From the NCBI GenBank assembly GCA_032718475.1, contig JAUCBJ010005428.1, forward strand, positions 1 through 54,863: a DNA stretch of 54,863 nucleotides, in the 5' to 3' direction. This document shows, piece after piece, positions 43,301 through 45,999 of the stretch. A program made the position numbers and the translations under genes. This DNA comes from Nemertoderma westbladi (lineage: Eukaryota; Xenacoelomorpha; Nemertodermatida; Nemertodermatidae). Every line of letters begins with the position of its first letter. The first letter of the stretch is position 1. The notes under the pieces were generated by a model, which saw only the letters and a list, made by a program, of their open reading frames with translations, did no database searches and had not been told where the DNA came from.

Positions 43301-45999
43301 AATTATTTTCTAATATAAGATATAAATAATTATATTTAAAAAGTATACAGCTGCAATCCCCATACCCCATTCCATCATAGTTTTTAAGAAATGTGTTTTT
43401 AATTGATCAAACGTAATCTGTCCACACCCTATACTTCCAGCTCCCCTATACCATGGAGTGCTTGCTATTGTCTAGCTGGGAACCAGTCCCACCTCACCAC
43501 AGTAGTAGCCAGACTAATAAGCCAGCTTGCATGTTGTTGATTGGCTGAGTATTTAATCGTAATTCTTTAGAACTAGTGACGGGCCTAGAATGCCCGATAA
43601 GGAACTGACCTTTTTTGTACCGGTTATGAATTTGAGTTCCTGAATTTAGAATAATAATTTCGTTGATGTGTTGACATGGTAAATTAATATTTCAGTGTCA
43701 ATACTATCGGCATAAGGTAAGTTTTAATATTTCCTACAAATTGGGTCGCCTCCACGCCTAAAATATATTTAATATATTTCTGTTAAAAAATAAATTTCCT
43801 GTTAATACCTGTCTTTCATAAATCCTCTGTGCGTTTGGGTTGGGGTGGTGCAGTTTAAGAGGGGGGTTGAAGGGGAGGAAACTTTCCCCGCGAAAAATCA
43901 GAGAGGGGTCTAAAAATGCCAGAAATGAAAATGGGGCGAAAAAATATAATAATGGGGGAATGATAGGGAGAGAGTGAAGAAGAAAATCGAAATAAACACA
44001 TATTTAATTGAATTAATGATAAAATGTTGCTTGGGAATAATTAACTGACCTAATTCGAGCACGCCGGCGTTATGTTCGCGCAGGTTGTGTGATAGATACC
44101 ATCTCAAGCCGGAACTGTCAATCACTCCAGCTAGTCTATCTGGGTTGTTGTAATGAATCTGCAGAAACAGTAATTTTGGTGCGCCGCGTCCGCCTATAGG
44201 AAACCCCGCGTTGTCGGGGTAATAGAACATTCTAGAACCCATAGCCCATGGAGTTACTGTTTGTTTACACCGTTGTCTTAGCAACCGCTGGGAGTGATTG
44301 TGGCACGGCTCCGATAAGGTGCGACCACGGATTACTGACTCAGGTAGTCCGTCACAGAGATACGCCTCTATGTGGTGGGCCAGATTATGGTTGCTGGGCG
44401 ACGATGACAGCACCGCGTCATATGCTATTATCTGATGGGGAGCGTGTAATCTGGAAAGATCGTGTGTGACGCACCAGTAGGTTGTGACGTCACTAGGTAT
44501 GGTAACGTTGGCGACGCGAACGTCGTAGATTACGGTGTCTGGTGGTAGACGGTGCCGGTCGCAGCGCTCAAACAAATCGACACGCTTCAAACTTTTCCTC
44601 GAGATGGAATCTTTTACGTTCTTGTTGATGACGTCATCGGTTGTGATACACCTCCCATATAAAACATTGGTTGTTCCCTGTTCCAGAATTAAATCGTTTC
44701 CATCGTTAGTGTTCAACCCCCGTTGTATAATTATTGAGTGCTGATCTGCTGACTTTGTGACGATGTAGTTCTGTTCCTGGTCTTTACTGGCCAATCCTCT
44801 CCCGTCTATATACGCATCCACTATATGTGCTGAACCTGTCTCTATGGCAACCAAATCCGCATCCACCCATAGCCCTCTATCGGAGAACCCCAGAACTATA
44901 CATTGAGGTTGTTCTGCTGCAGCTCTCTCTGAATCTTTGTACGTTTTTGGTTTCATTTGAACTTGTAAATGGATATCATCTCCGGATAATTTCCACTGTA
45001 ATATAATTTGGTTTTCTCTTTTACCCAGTACTGTTCCGCACCACTCATCATTGTCGTCTCCCTGCACCGATATTATTACCATCAGTATCAATGTAGCGAC
45101 TGTAGTTTTAATAGAGCACATTACTATGATATATTTTGTTATATTACATTTAATATTTAAACTTTAAAAAAATTGATTTTTACGTGGTAATTCGAACAAT
45201 GTTTTTCTTAGAGATACTGTATCTTCCATTTATATAGTGAGAAAGCTTTTATAAATTAATTACTCATTCATATTTGATGATGACCTACCCATAAAAGTGT
45301 GCTTGTTATTGTTAATTGTTCTCATTCCCAATGGAGGTAGGCCTACTGAGTTTGTACTACTTAGTTCACTTCTTGTTAATCAAAAGTTACTCAGTATTAA
45401 TTTGATGATGCAGTTTTTATTTTGCTAAATTTACATTTTTTATAACTTTGAGGAAATGGATATATGAAGTATCACTGAGTACCGGTAAGTGAAGTAAAAG
45501 TTATTGTAGTTGTTGATTTCTACTTTGCTTTTGCTTACTTGGTACAATATGGCGCTGTTGCTCACTTTGTAGAGCGTTGGACTTGGAATTCGGGATACCG
45601 GGTTCAATCCCACATTTAGATGTTATATATTTTCTAATAAAATAATTATGTTTGTAAAATTGGTTTACTTGAAACTTGAAAGCATGATTCAGGTTGTTAG
45701 TAAGCCATTCAAGTAGGAGACAGTTCATGAGTTATTCGACACAGACCTTCGAGTGATTTCGCGTTTATATATACAATTCCATATTCTCATTTATTTAGGT
45801 GCCTTCCCAGAAGTCTGGTAGTTCGCTGATTAAACCGACTCGACCGACGCCAACGATCGGAGCCCGTCGACAGTTTCACAACATCCAGAACGTTCCGGTT
45901 AGCGGAAACCCCCGGGCTACATTCGGGAGCTACTCACAGAGCCACGGTACAATATCGGAGTCCAGTCTCGCTGCTCTCAGAGCCAATAACAGATATTGA
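815..45999 (+). CDS. Mapk15: MAPK15 (ERK7/ERK8) atypical MAP kinase, 5'-incomplete, 11 exons seen
   Basis: Atypical MAP kinase of the ERK7/8 family, linked in other animals to ciliogenesis and autophagy. The N-terminal kinase lobe is outside the window. Exons in order encode: activation loop and P+1 region ([19 protein letters not shown]); [17 protein letters not shown] with PIFPG and the [14 protein letters not shown] segment; the end of the kinase fold ([34 protein letters not shown]); the post-kinase RFHNAADE and [14 protein letters not shown] block that is diagnostic of MAPK15; then a long low-complexity tail rich in Y, G, Q, N and S. Exon joins are phase-consistent (for example AG+G three times, A+CT, G+CG). 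The gene spans over 45 kb, with a 21.4-kb and an 11.9-kb intron hosting other genes and transposons. Exon limits in the tail are inferred from splice signals; the kinase exons are secure. Confidence 0.9.
2834..2889 (+). CDS. Mapk15: MAPK15 exon A (activation loop), one representative copy of the array
   Basis: 56 coding bases reading [12 protein letters not shown] then ILLASHR, with two bases of the last Arg codon, ending CACAG before GTATGT. The next exon supplies G and continues YTKGVDMWS, as expected for the kinase. The same junction is repeated about 29 times upstream, so which copy is spliced in cannot be told from sequence. This is the last copy and is followed by the unrepeated intron. 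The first copy (815-852) starts at the Trp codon, directly after a credible acceptor. Confidence 0.6.
2906..5240. other. MAPK15 intron, no gene seen
   Basis: AT-rich intron between the 73-bp array and the nested GSKIP gene. Short open frames show no family resemblance. It holds a purine microsatellite at 4975-5022 and several short AT tracts. Confidence 0.6.
4975..5022. repeat. (GA)n followed by (G)n microsatellite
   Basis: About twelve GA dinucleotides followed directly by a run of more than twenty G. Prone to length error in assembly. Confidence 0.95.
5241..5645 (-). CDS. Gskip: GSKIP, GSK3-beta interaction protein
   Basis: 134-residue single-exon protein, matching the usual ~139 residues of GSKIP, a small scaffold that binds GSK3-beta and the PKA regulatory subunit. 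The conserved core is clear: AVKEIAFAV near 31-39 (position of the PKA-RII docking helix), then YLNVETKE near 56-63, RYCVELT and AGFKVVSY near 66-81, and the C-terminal GSK3-binding segment [18 protein letters not shown] at 93-110, followed by [12 protein letters not shown]. The start at 5645 gives full family length. It lies antisense inside the MAPK15 intron between the array exon and exon 8178-8327. Identification rests on several family-specific blocks; no introns are seen in the coding region. Confidence 0.93.
   Translation of the reverse strand: MSTRAPVPSETRRSRVESEQEKLLSIEASAAVKEIAFAVRYVQISESLPQSEDLIYLNVETKECRRYCVELTVAGFKVVSYQYDTIATADTNSPYYETIYQLLDNVSPEYRLTFGEALIDKLKQVQETTDNQHN
5646..6560. 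other. Intronic stretch upstream of GSKIP, no gene seen
   Basis: Presumed 5' flank and promoter region of the minus-strand GSKIP gene. It contains short low-complexity runs (GTACTG-like at 5930-6000, TA-rich at 6418-6450) but no coding exon that I recognise. Confidence 0.5.
6565..7190. repeat. ~150-bp degenerate tandem repeat with GCCCTCTAGCGG core, four to five copies
   Basis: The motif CCCTCTAGCGG (or CGGG) occurs near 6571, 6720, 6871, 7023 and 7171, so spacing is about 150 bp. Each is followed by related text: AGACTGG..AACT, ACAAAGAC, GTCTAGTACATA, AAGTTTCAGCTTAAA. Copies are diverged by roughly a quarter, so this is an old repeat. A further copy in inverse orientation lies at about 30465-30625, showing that the unit is dispersed. 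Confidence 0.8.
7306..7373. repeat. (ACG)n trinucleotide microsatellite
   Basis: About twenty ACG triplets with two CAACG interruptions. The Arg-rich reading of the other strand is a by-product of the repeat. Confidence 0.95.
7374..8177. other. End of MAPK15 intron, no gene seen
   Basis: AT-rich sequence ending in a T-rich tract and TTTCTAAG acceptor directly before the kinase exon. Confidence 0.6.
8178..8327 (+). CDS. Mapk15: MAPK15 exon B (kinase subdomains VIII-IX)
   Basis: Acceptor TTCTAAG, then G + TAT ACG: reads [35 protein letters not shown] and [14 protein letters not shown], ending AG before GTAAGG. The invariant [12 protein letters not shown] of subdomain IX and the ERK-type PIFPG are present. 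Two leftover bases AG join the T of the next exon to give Ser. Confidence 0.95.
8328..9180. other. MAPK15 intron, no gene seen
   Basis: 852-bp AT-rich intron bounded by GTAAGG and TTGTTGCAG. No other feature recognised. Confidence 0.7.
9181..9363 (+). CDS. Mapk15: MAPK15 exon C (kinase subdomains X-XI end)
   Basis: Follows TTGTTGCAG. Reads [20 protein letters not shown], then [35 protein letters not shown] and QHPYVA plus AG of an Arg codon, before [22 protein letters not shown] is the canonical end of the MAP kinase fold. The next exon is 21.4 kb away at 30803. The last 26 bases of this exon with the donor have been amplified into the array described next. Confidence 0.95.
10159..10743. mobile_element. 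Harbinger/Tourist-like MITE with internal repeats
   Basis: Terminal inverted repeats begin GGCCCCCCTCACACGGAGCA on the left, with the complement of GGCCTCCCTCACAAGGAGCA on the right. Flanking bases are TTA on both sides, the 3-bp target duplication expected of PIF/Harbinger. Inside, AACTTGTTTCTGCAACTTG-type words and CCTCACACACAGAAACTTG blocks repeat many times in both orientations. No transposase is present. Nested within the P-type element's left arm region. Confidence 0.75.
10871..12746 (-). pseudogene. Decayed THAP-domain P-type transposase
   Basis: Three blocks on the minus strand. First, 12673-12480 reads [17 protein letters not shown] and [18 protein letters not shown], matching the THAP zinc finger after its first cysteines (FPL, W.P, ICxxHF). 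Second, 11708-11330 includes [17 protein letters not shown] and [11 protein letters not shown], resembling the insertion domain of P transposase. Third, 11330-10871 includes [10 protein letters not shown] and [19 protein letters not shown], resembling the C-terminal region of THAP9-like transposases. The second and third blocks are in different frames, overlapping at 11298-11341, so there is a frameshift or intron there. Between 11709 and 12400 the sequence is very AT-rich and the central catalytic part is not recognisable. Inactive as it stands. Confidence 0.75.
14112..14510 (-). mobile_element. 3' fragment of a non-LTR retrotransposon
   Basis: The minus strand from about 14490 to 14226 reads [47 protein letters not shown] and [11 protein letters not shown]. 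This RLRFAGH...LW.PHG...DTG...MxDRxLWR pattern is the typical end of the second open frame in several animal LINE families. The stop is at 14226. A short 3' tail with CTA triplets (14177-14196 on the plus strand) and a GTTCACGGCCGG block follow. The upstream part is missing, so it is a 5'-truncated copy. It abuts the end of the splice-donor array. Confidence 0.75.
15256..16361 (+). mobile_element. 5'-truncated non-LTR retrotransposon inserted in the 27-bp array
   Basis: Begins within the reverse-transcriptase domain and ends in a 3' tail of AAATT-type repeats (16340-16361), after which the 27-bp array resumes. The short 3' UTR is about 165 bp. Left-hand junction text ACGAACACGAACGAACG shows slippage of the array sequence. 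The retained frame is open throughout, so the insertion is fairly young. Confidence 0.88.
15267..16175 (+). pseudogene. Reverse transcriptase C-terminal part (non-LTR)
   Basis: Reads [18 protein letters not shown] from the truncation point. The YADD box is the catalytic core of reverse transcriptase motif C. It continues with [27 protein letters not shown] and a long C-terminal region to a TGA at 16173-16175. About 302 residues remain. The upstream palm and fingers and any endonuclease are missing, so it cannot encode an active protein. The VHLGH box and tail resemble CR1/L2/Jockey-type elements; I do not assign a clade. Confidence 0.85.
17413..17884. other. Presumed 3' region of the peroxiredoxin gene
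   Basis: AT-rich sequence between the 27-bp array and the stop codon of the minus-strand peroxiredoxin. On the minus strand there are several T-rich stretches and no other gene. Confidence 0.5.
17885..18517 (-). CDS. Prdx: Typical 2-Cys peroxiredoxin (Prx1/2 type)
   Basis: 210-residue thiol peroxidase that reduces hydrogen peroxide using thioredoxin, cytosolic by the lack of any signal or transit peptide. The peroxidatic Cys52 lies in DFTFVCPTE, with Pro45 and Thr49 of the PxxxTxxC motif. The resolving Cys173 lies in [13 protein letters not shown] (95-98) and the C-terminal YF (194-195) are present; these mark eukaryotic, overoxidation-sensitive enzymes. About 12 residues longer than the usual 198-199, at the C terminus. 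Start codon context AAAATGG is good. One uninterrupted exon, whereas vertebrate PRDX1 has several, so this may be a retrocopy. Nested antisense in the 21-kb MAPK15 intron. Confidence 0.96.
   Translation of the reverse strand: MACGKAVIGKPAPHFETMALDVDQEFKLIKLSDFRGKYLVLFFYPLDFTFVCPTEIIGFSDRINEFRKINCEVVACSTDSHFSHLAWVNQPRKQGGLGKMNIPILADKTGEITRDYGTMKEGSGVAYRGLFVIDPLGVLRQITINDLPVGRSVDETLRLVQAFQFTDKHGEVCPLGWKPGADTITPSVEMSKQYFGKQQDAVANGSARRT
18518..18765. other. 5' flank of the peroxiredoxin gene
   Basis: Short upstream region for the minus-strand gene. It contains the palindrome GTACCGGTAC at 18592. No TATA box that I would defend. Confidence 0.35.
18766..19830. repeat. Element with inverted ATTAATTTTAGTG-type sub-repeats around a 62-bp tandem repeat
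   Basis: The left part (18766-18915) repeats CACTAAAATTAATCATT. The right part (19430-19800) repeats its complement, AAGTGATTAATTTTAGTG, in about 16 units of 18-20 bp alternating TTTTAGTTATAA and TTTTTGTGATAA. Between them (about 18970-19290) a ~62-bp unit with TTGGTAACAAAATTGTTTATTG, GTTAGAAAA and CTGTAACCTGCTCCTTT repeats about five times. The whole could fold into a large stem. No coding capacity. Confidence 0.7.
19831..20545. other. Intronic stretch, no gene seen
   Basis: AT-rich DNA between the inverted-repeat element and the 49-bp array. Short open frames only. Confidence 0.5.
20551..21627. repeat. 49-bp minisatellite with telomere-like CTAACCCTAAC core, ~22 copies
   Basis: The unit GTGTCGGATTCGGGGTCC + TATAGCTAACCCTAACAA + CTCGGTTCCCACA has length 49 (for example 20598 to 20647). 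Variants are CTCGG/CTTGG, GTGTC/GTGAC and GGGGTC/GGAGTC, and some variants recur in alternating order around 20820-21060, suggesting higher-order duplication. Each unit carries CTAACCCTAAC, close to two telomere hexamers. Confidence 0.95.
21628..22140. other. Intronic stretch between two minisatellites, no gene seen
   Basis: Includes a short local repeat GACCGAAAGTGTAGACCGAAAATGTCGACCG-like near 21915-21955 (three copies of GACCGAAARTGT). Nothing else recognised. Confidence 0.5.
22142..23509. repeat. 29-bp minisatellite, ~47 copies
   Basis: The unit GGTCTGTGGCCATGGGACT + GTAGGTAGAG is 29 bp. Common variants are GGTATGTG for GGTCTGTG and GTAGTTAGAG for GTAGGTAGAG. Variant copies cluster at 22190-22500 and 22770-22860; the distal half (23100-23500) is almost uniform. 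The minus strand has no stop in any frame across the array, producing a 469-codon open frame with a 29-residue period, which I judge non-coding. Confidence 0.95.
23510..24508. other. Region upstream of RCAN, low-complexity and hairpin sequence
   Basis: Holds a poly-G tract at 23804-23828 and a perfect 28-bp AT-rich palindrome at about 23944-23971 (TTTTTCACCAAATA plus its complement). AATAATTGTT-type words match those at 27480-27600. 24120-24400 is rich in AGTACT and GTAGGCCTAC words. It includes the presumed RCAN promoter; no clear core promoter element. Confidence 0.5.
24509..25252 (+). CDS. Rcan: RCAN (calcipressin), regulator of calcineurin
   Basis: 247-residue protein of the calcipressin family, which binds and modulates the phosphatase calcineurin. 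An RRM-like fold starts at [15 protein letters not shown] (58-72) and ends with LKVYFAQP (137-144). The hallmark serine-proline motif [14 protein letters not shown] is at 163-176. Near the C terminus PPIVQT (236-241) is the PxIxxT-like calcineurin-docking site and TKCPP matches the TxxP motif. All signature parts are intact. Start ATG at 24509 has context ACCATGA. The gene is one exon, in contrast to the multi-exon vertebrate genes, and lies in sense orientation within the 21-kb MAPK15 intron. The N-terminal 45 residues are acidic and not conserved as far as I can tell. Confidence 0.95.
   Translation: MTDNDKSGSPAQQRQQDNNMSTDMFDDEQPTGTPMEVDTCENCPSQFLGMDVKDLPLSLIITNVPDTVYKEPTHKQAFEKLWREFCDPGHSPSFIYFKSFNRVRVAFDSPLESTRARIAMHNFSWRPNPEMGTVATLKVYFAQPCEQYGRPSLEPPALEKQWLISPPCSPPVGWEPVRETQPNIDFQLMAALAGLTPGQSHEVVPSTAALPAVVIDAPTQESSYRDGDDKDTHARPPIVQTKCPPRN
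25258..25322 (+). terminator. Rcan: RCAN polyadenylation signals
   Basis: AAATAAAC is found six bases after the stop codon, and CAAATAAAAACAATAAACG at about 25308-25326. Either AATAAA hexamer could direct 3' end formation. A premature end of MAPK15 transcripts here would have to be suppressed, since the gene is nested in sense orientation. Confidence 0.55.
25425..25520. repeat. Short tandem repeat GCTAGGTATACTACAAG...CAGTATACTA
   Basis: About three copies of a ~40-bp unit with GCTAGGTATACTACA and CACAGTATACT. A G-run follows at 25668-25681. Confidence 0.75.
25938..26152 (-). mobile_element. 3' end of a second non-LTR retrotransposon
   Basis: The minus strand reads [63 protein letters not shown] and NDL, then stop TAG (25938-25940). 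The pattern NYxTR...PRxRxxxxKNSxxYxGPxIWNSL...FKKKLKxxLL is the standard C-terminal tail of many animal LINE reverse transcriptases. Only about 70 codons remain. Different family from the fragments at 14.3 and 15.3 kb. Confidence 0.8.
26153..28587. other. Intronic stretch, no gene seen
   Basis: AT-rich sequence with a (GT)n run at 26203-26218. At 27440-27605 a 21-bp unit AATTGTTCTTGGGGGATAAAT repeats about six times; it shares words with 23860-23900. Around 27640-27690 TATTTGGTGCTAAATA echoes the palindrome at 23.95 kb. No coding exon recognised. Confidence 0.55.
28588..30177 (+). CDS. F-box-like protein, intronless
   Basis: Up to 529 residues in one open frame. The initiator is uncertain: ATG at 28588 gives the longest frame, but ATG at 28696 (ACAATGAATGG) has better context, and TTTTATAG at 28622-28629 looks like a splice acceptor, so the first 36 codons may be untranslated. 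Residues about 58-95 ([32 protein letters not shown]) match the F-box pattern of a Skp1-binding receptor in an SCF ubiquitin ligase. The following part has scattered leucine-rich-repeat-like segments ([42 protein letters not shown]), which would suit an FBXL-like substrate receptor. The substrate is unknown. An acidic [11 protein letters not shown] patch lies near 370. Nested in sense in the 21-kb intron. Confidence 0.7.
   Translation: MNFYCNSIISTFYRTYRFDLRDLRFNDSCLTLVNKTMNGNKDTSISEADAAVGSNVFAQLFRAQALQNIFCYLDTNDQLEFCKVSKFFQKISPYLLHGVRKLILPYRCSNENSCTLYHPTTVTELRAILSKFSFLRELEFTDPASGESTVEVLRAVSETNPHLNKLYISFNHKHHLDKESLRAMPYLFPSVTHLTIYGHEENKLGRMIWELKERELFIILSGIGLQLRYLNICGHFDCKSFSKVALPKLETLIILLANGDRFRPNSFCDIGKTSSSLKEITLNGQKKGLEQLYPHLNPDNLAPVDPRDALKIIEFESIKKYLPQLRVKVIRERTPFYREDILTIYRDNKQKKVELDIHFTAPGDEDDMDDEAWDTMYIYLPICHCITTFKASHIYDRSTMEIFANSICLFSVLEYLDVTFSIDDDRQPSDDSSDFLDTMLGNLPATMRELRVDEKYNFDCYHDNVVDGCESCGVGPPQRIWPHSVDLLVASRYLLTKVHLSAPNGSDVIQYASNTHPNIDWSWTTLVGH
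30178..30802. other. Intronic stretch with an inverse copy of the CCCTCTAGCGG repeat
   Basis: At about 30465-30625 the minus strand carries CGTTTAATGTTTAGATATTTAGCCCTCTAGTGGGAG-related text in pieces (AATGTTTAGA, GCCCTCTAGTGGGAG), matching the last copies of the array at 6.6-7.2 kb. The rest is AT-rich and ends in TTTATTTTAAAG, the acceptor for the next MAPK15 exon. Confidence 0.65.
30803..30964 (+). CDS. Mapk15: MAPK15 exon D (post-kinase conserved block)
   Basis: Starts with G that completes Arg, then [40 protein letters not shown] and [13 protein letters not shown], ending AG before [21 protein letters not shown] aligns with the block immediately after the kinase fold in MAPK15 orthologues (LSVPEYRxxVYxMI), which proves that the exons across the 21-kb gap belong together. 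Confidence 0.93.
31087..31228 (+). CDS. Mapk15: MAPK15 exon E (low-complexity tail)
   Basis: Follows TTTTTTAG. G completes Arg, then [18 protein letters not shown] and more T/Q/P-rich sequence. The donor is most likely GTTAGT at 31229, after ACA AAT GGT, because this keeps phase 0 for the next exon; a second GTTAGT at 31281 would bring a stop. Boundaries are inferred. Confidence 0.7.
31345..31390 (+). CDS. Mapk15: MAPK15 exon F
   Basis: 46-bp exon between TTTTCACAG and GTGAGA. Reads [15 protein letters not shown] with one leftover base A, which joins CT of the next exon to give Thr. Phase agreement supports it. Confidence 0.7.
31466..31642 (+). mobile_element. tRNA-derived SINE, copy 1
   Basis: Pol III A-box-like CTTGGTGTTAGTGG near 31471-31484, a decayed B box (GGGATCATTGAATC) and a 3' body AAAGGGACTCACCCAGGGCGCATCTCTG in pieces shared with the copy at 49.6 kb (AAAGGGAC, GGCGCATCTCTGCCTTGC). 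The GGCGCATCTCT segment is duplicated here. Lies between MAPK15 exons F and G. Confidence 0.65.
31688..31885 (+). CDS. Mapk15: MAPK15 exon G
   Basis: Follows TTTCTTTCAG. CT completes Thr, then [39 protein letters not shown] and [11 protein letters not shown]. Ends AAT G before GTTGGT; the G joins CG of the next exon. Low-complexity, aromatic- and glycine-rich. Confidence 0.75.
32008..32144 (+). CDS. Mapk15: MAPK15 exon H
   Basis: Follows TTTTTTTCAG. Reads (A)[19 protein letters not shown] then [18 protein letters not shown] and TRPADT, phase 0 before GTTAGT. The same unusual GTTAGT donor is inferred for exon E. Confidence 0.75.
32525..32745 (+). repeat. 51-bp tandem repeat, four copies
   Basis: The unit AAGTTAAGTTAGGTCTCATAG + GACCTCTGTATGAGTATAACTCTGATTCTC is 51 bp. 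It lies in the MAPK15 intron between exons H and I. Length is a multiple of three, so it gives a periodic open frame; not a known exon. Confidence 0.93.
32746..33477. other. MAPK15 intron, no gene seen
   Basis: AT-rich sequence with no recognisable feature, ending in TTTTATTTTCCAG. Confidence 0.6.
33478..33531 (+). CDS. Mapk15: MAPK15 exon I
   Basis: 54-bp exon, phase 0 at both ends: [18 protein letters not shown], between TTTTCCAG and GTGAGT. Resembles the start of the next exon ([13 protein letters not shown]), suggesting exon duplication. Confidence 0.8.
33747..33938 (+). CDS. Mapk15: MAPK15 exon J
   Basis: Follows ATTTAG. Phase 0: [40 protein letters not shown] and [24 protein letters not shown], then GTGAGT. 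The following intron is 11.9 kb and contains the monooxygenase, MYG1 and a Helitron. Confidence 0.85.
34035..34463 (-). CDS. Moxd: DBH-like monooxygenase exon 3 with stop
   Basis: Acceptor TTGTATTGTAG. Reads [54 protein letters not shown] and [20 protein letters not shown], then [20 protein letters not shown] onward to the stop at 34035. The [11 protein letters not shown] motif holds the Met ligand of the second copper. Confidence 0.92.
   Translation of the reverse strand, partial: GNWSTLDKDPHFSTWFQLIHTILPPVTVYPGDEMRTECFYDTRNRNDVTVSGMGLDQEMCVNYLHYYPRVTMETCKCTVSQPRLANLLGLFGVGYLATNVTEAYHAIVWNKERVEILQAVYNDKHSLDTKCTKGNGDEYKIN
34035..45121 (-). CDS. Moxd: DBH-like copper type II ascorbate-dependent monooxygenase, three exons
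   Basis: Exons 45121-44050, 35781-35603 and 34463-34035 join in phase to 559 residues. A signal peptide (1-21) precedes a DOMON domain (about 28-155). The N-terminal copper domain has TYWC (214-217), the His pair in [10 protein letters not shown] (249-250) and QIHYNNP (His323). The C-terminal copper domain has [11 protein letters not shown] (HxH) in exon 2, and VYPGDEM and [11 protein letters not shown] (Met ligand) in exon 3. All six presumptive copper ligands of the PHM/DBH fold are present. Family members hydroxylate dopamine or peptidylglycine-like substrates; which one here is unknown, and MOXD-type is my best guess. It lies antisense in the last MAPK15 intron. Its first intron (8.3 kb) contains MYG1 and a Helitron; its second contains a splice-donor array. 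Confidence 0.92.
34560..35625 (-). repeat. Moxd: ~37-bp minisatellite of the monooxygenase exon 2 end plus splice donor, ~27 copies
   Basis: On the minus strand the unit is AACAAATGTTTACCACAAG followed by GTAGGAGAGGCCAGTGGT, about 37 bp. The first copy is the true exon junction at 35603 (codons TNVYHK). Downstream copies vary: AAG/GTAAGA, AAG/GTATGA, AAG/GTAGAA and some with partial deletions. Copies are more diverged than those of the 73-bp array, so this array is older. The unit length is not a multiple of three. It ends about 100 bp before the acceptor of exon 3. Confidence 0.88.
35603..35781 (-). CDS. Moxd: DBH-like monooxygenase exon 2
   Basis: Acceptor TATCCTTTCAG on the minus strand. 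Reads (G)[38 protein letters not shown] and [21 protein letters not shown], ending AAG before GTAGGA. The Cys-rich segment and HSHLVG are characteristic. The last 20 or so bases with this donor are amplified in the adjacent intron. Confidence 0.92.
35888..36172. repeat. 16-bp minisatellite ACTGACACTACATTAT, ~18 copies
   Basis: Nearly perfect 16-bp tandem repeat with two ACTGTCAC variants, in the first intron of the monooxygenase just upstream of exon 2. Confidence 0.95.
36265..36525. repeat. ~116-bp tandem duplication, about 2.3 copies
   Basis: GAGACGAACATAGTTAATAAA, GCCGACATGCAG and TTTATTGCAAATCGATTAGTG recur with a period of about 116 bp. Confidence 0.85.
37262..38262 (+). pseudogene. Helitron Rep/helicase-like N part, frameshifted
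   Basis: Three overlapping frames contain consecutive segments of the Helitron replicase, as listed for the element. The frame changes near 37470 and 37650, and there is a stop at 37976 between ...AIESP and the [11 protein letters not shown] segment. The rolling-circle HUH motif region is not preserved. Confidence 0.8.
38715..39885. other. Non-coding insertion inside the Helitron with local repeats
   Basis: Replaces the expected central part of the helicase gene. It contains a ~36-bp unit CTCTATACTGTAGAGTGAA + TTTTTGCCCATTTTTA three times at 38847-38950, and a ~45-bp unit CATGAAATGACATTTTATGC + GATGTCCCATTCTATGTTTTT twice at 39003-39083. From 39270 to 39770 the word GTAACGC recurs many times. 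No ends with clear target duplication found. Confidence 0.5.
39898..41085 (+). pseudogene. Helitron Pif1-like helicase remnant
   Basis: Walker A APGGTGK (Met replaces the usual Thr after GK) near 39995-40015, then stops. The [15 protein letters not shown] region and [20 protein letters not shown] at 40840-41085 are helicase motifs near the C terminus, and the frame continues recognisably to about 41235 (NVVFYEIF) past a stop in place of Gly-Gln. Confidence 0.8.
41486..42524 (-). pseudogene. Myg1: MYG1 exonuclease gene with a 13-bp frame-breaking duplication
   Basis: MYG1 (UPF0160) is a conserved 3'-5' RNA exonuclease acting in nucleus and mitochondria. The N-terminal part holds [13 protein letters not shown] (15-27) and the DHH motif in RFDHHQRGF (73-75). 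The C-terminal part has [23 protein letters not shown] and [17 protein letters not shown]. The frame breaks at 42066-42091, where the 13-mer ATAGCGTCGATCT occurs twice in tandem, so translation ends at 42024. Without one copy, the 1026-base frame would encode 341 residues, the usual core length, so nothing else is damaged. Either a recent null allele, a pseudogene, or an assembly or indel error. Intronless, antisense to MAPK15 and within the first intron of the same-strand monooxygenase. Start context ACCATGT is good. Confidence 0.9.
42525..43909. other. Intronic stretch, no gene seen
   Basis: 5' flank of MYG1 and part of the first monooxygenase intron. AT-rich with AGTACT-type low complexity at 42640-42670. 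No exon recognised. Confidence 0.55.
44050..45121 (-). CDS. Moxd: DBH-like monooxygenase exon 1
   Basis: Start ATG at 45121 opens with a hydrophobic signal peptide ([15 protein letters not shown]). It encodes the DOMON and N-terminal copper domains. The exon ends GAA TTA G before GTCAGT; the G is completed by GC of exon 2, giving VLELG-VVYNN. Translating through the donor yields unrelated hydrophobic residues, confirming the splice. Confidence 0.9.
45122..45798. other. 5' flank of the monooxygenase and end of the last MAPK15 intron
   Basis: AT-rich, with a tRNA-like sequence at about 45545-45612. It ends in TTCTCATTTATTTAG, the acceptor for the final coding exon. Confidence 0.5.
45545..45612 (+). 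repeat. tRNA-like sequence, probably a SINE head or pseudo-tRNA
   Basis: TTGCTCACTTTGTAGAGCG resembles the D-arm/A box and GGGTTCAATCCCA the T-arm/B box, with anticodon loop CTTGGAA (UGG if real). The anticodon stem pairs only with several G-T wobbles and I see no proper acceptor stem, so I do not call a functional tRNA. Confidence 0.5.
45799..45999 (+). CDS. Mapk15: MAPK15 last coding exon (K)
   Basis: Phase 0 after [75 protein letters not shown], stop TGA at 45997-45999. Joins in phase with exon J, 11.9 kb upstream. The [11 protein letters not shown] and [14 protein letters not shown] segments look like a structured, conserved C-terminal motif rather than low-complexity tail. That it belongs to MAPK15 is inferred from phase, strand and composition. 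Confidence 0.75.
   Translation: MPSQKSGSSLIKPTRPTPTIGARRQFHNIQNVPVSGNPRATFGSYSQSHGTISESSLAALRANNRY

Noticed and set aside
43910-44049. Hydrophobic C-terminal extension of the monooxygenase first exon
   Set aside because: It is read-through into the intron; the GTCAGT donor at 44049 joins in phase with the Cys-rich exon at 35781.
45545-45612. Functional tRNA-Pro(UGG)
   Set aside because: D- and T-arm-like boxes are present, but the anticodon stem relies on wobble pairs and no acceptor stem is visible.
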